Positions 5,084-5,481 of a stretch of 5,481 nucleotides of DNA are shown piece by piece; position 1 is the first letter of the stretch; the number at the start of each line of letters is the position of its first letter. This DNA comes from JBLHOS01 sp047623825 (GTDB lineage: Bacteria > Pseudomonadota > Alphaproteobacteria > Rhodobacterales > Rhodobacteraceae), in the NCBI GenBank assembly GCA_047623825.1, contig JBLHOS010000117.1, positions 1 to 5,481 of the forward strand, read 5' to 3'. The notes beneath the pieces were generated by a model that was given only the letters and a program-made list of their open reading frames with translations, was not told the DNA's origin and did no database searches. Position numbers and translations under genes: made by a program.

Positions 5084-5481
5084 ATGACCCGTCTGAGTGT
5101 TCTTTTCGCCTTGATCGCGTCGCCTGCATTGGCGGCTACCGGCCCGTTCTTCTCGTTATACAACACTGACTTCGTGACTATACTTGGTTTCCTCGTATTC
5201 GTCGGTGTGCTGGTTTATTTCAAAATACCCGGCATGCTGATGGAGAAGCTGGACAATCGGGCCGCACAGATCAAATCCGATTTGGACGAAGCCCGGGCGT
5301 TGCGTGAAGAGGCCCAGATAATTCTAGCGTCTTACGAGCGCAAACAAAAAGAAGTGGCAGAGCAATCTGCCCGCATCGTGGCCGCCGCGCGCGAAGATGC
5401 AGCAGCTGCTGCTGAACAGGCCAAAGAGGATCTCAAAGCCTCTGTGGCGCGCCGGTTACAAGCCGCCCTCGATCAGATCGC
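5084..5481 (+). CDS. atpF: ATP synthase F0 subunit b, 5' part (runs off the window)
   Basis: The first 132 codons of the peripheral-stalk subunit b; the rest lies beyond the right edge. TRLSVLFALIASPALAATG (2-20) looks like a signal peptide with an Ala-x-Ala type site after residue 17. GPFFSLYNTDFV follows (20-31), then a membrane helix (about 30-47, ILGFLVFVGVLVYF), the conserved KIPGMLMEKLDNRA hinge (47-60) and a long charged helix with REEAQIILASYERKQKEV (74-91), a Rhodobacterales-like stretch. I chose ATG at 5084 because AAGGA (5071-5075) lies 8 bases before it. An in-frame ATG at 5075 overlaps the atpX stop as ATGA and would add three residues (MNN), but has no good ribosome site; either is possible. 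Translation is coupled to atpX. Confidence 0.93.
   Translation, partial: MTRLSVLFALIASPALAATGPFFSLYNTDFVTILGFLVFVGVLVYFKIPGMLMEKLDNRAAQIKSDLDEARALREEAQIILASYERKQKEVAEQSARIVAAAREDAAAAAEQAKEDLKASVARRLQAALDQI

Noticed and set aside
1..5481. tRNA, rRNA, CRISPR array, riboswitch, phage attachment site
   Set aside because: No cloverleaf-like segment, no regularly spaced repeats and no long direct repeats were seen on either strand.

Overview
The window looks like chromosomal DNA of a marine alphaproteobacterium, most likely a Rhodobacterales (roseobacter-type) organism. Evidence is the F0 gene order atpI-atpB-atpE-atpX(b')-atpF without adjacent F1 genes, the presence of a b' subunit, the RLAGN variant of the a-subunit arginine motif, a b subunit with a signal-peptide-like N-terminus, and moderately GC-rich codon use. 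Genus is not resolved.

Left part (1-2034). The first ~126 bases look like the end of an IS481-type insertion sequence. Only the first 11 codons of its transposase are inside the window, on the minus strand and pointing out of it. A 117-base gap with small dyads leads to a complete LysR-type regulator (244-1128). Twelve bases later and in the same direction comes a ten-helix EamA/DMT-family permease (1141-2034). The two probably form one operon in which the regulator controls its own permease; the substrate cannot be read from sequence.

Middle part (2035-3081). A small ArsR-family winged-helix repressor without the classical metal-binding cysteines lies on the minus strand, converging on the permease with 4 bases between stop codons. 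Behind its start is an almost 700-base stretch without an intact gene. On the plus strand it holds what reads as a decayed, internally deleted, headless LysR (GcvA-like) effector-binding domain (about 2440-2898), followed by an AT-richer segment with two dyads and a plausible sigma70 promoter (3023-3051) for the ATP synthase genes.

Right part (3082-5481). The F0 operon of ATP synthase: atpI (assembly factor), atpB (subunit a, proton half-channels), atpE (subunit c, rotor ring), atpX (subunit b') and the 5' part of atpF (subunit b), which runs off the window. Together these make the membrane motor and the b/b' peripheral stalk; F1 must be encoded elsewhere. The most striking non-coding element is a perfect 13-bp stem with a 7-base loop right after atpE (4491-4523) and with no U-tract. 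It fits a stabilising or attenuating mRNA hairpin that helps over-produce subunit c relative to the single-copy stalk subunits.

I see no tRNA, rRNA, CRISPR array or defence system. Most of the window is ordinary core genome; the items worth a second look are the LysR remnant, the atpE hairpin, the dyads ahead of the atp promoter and the IS edge.
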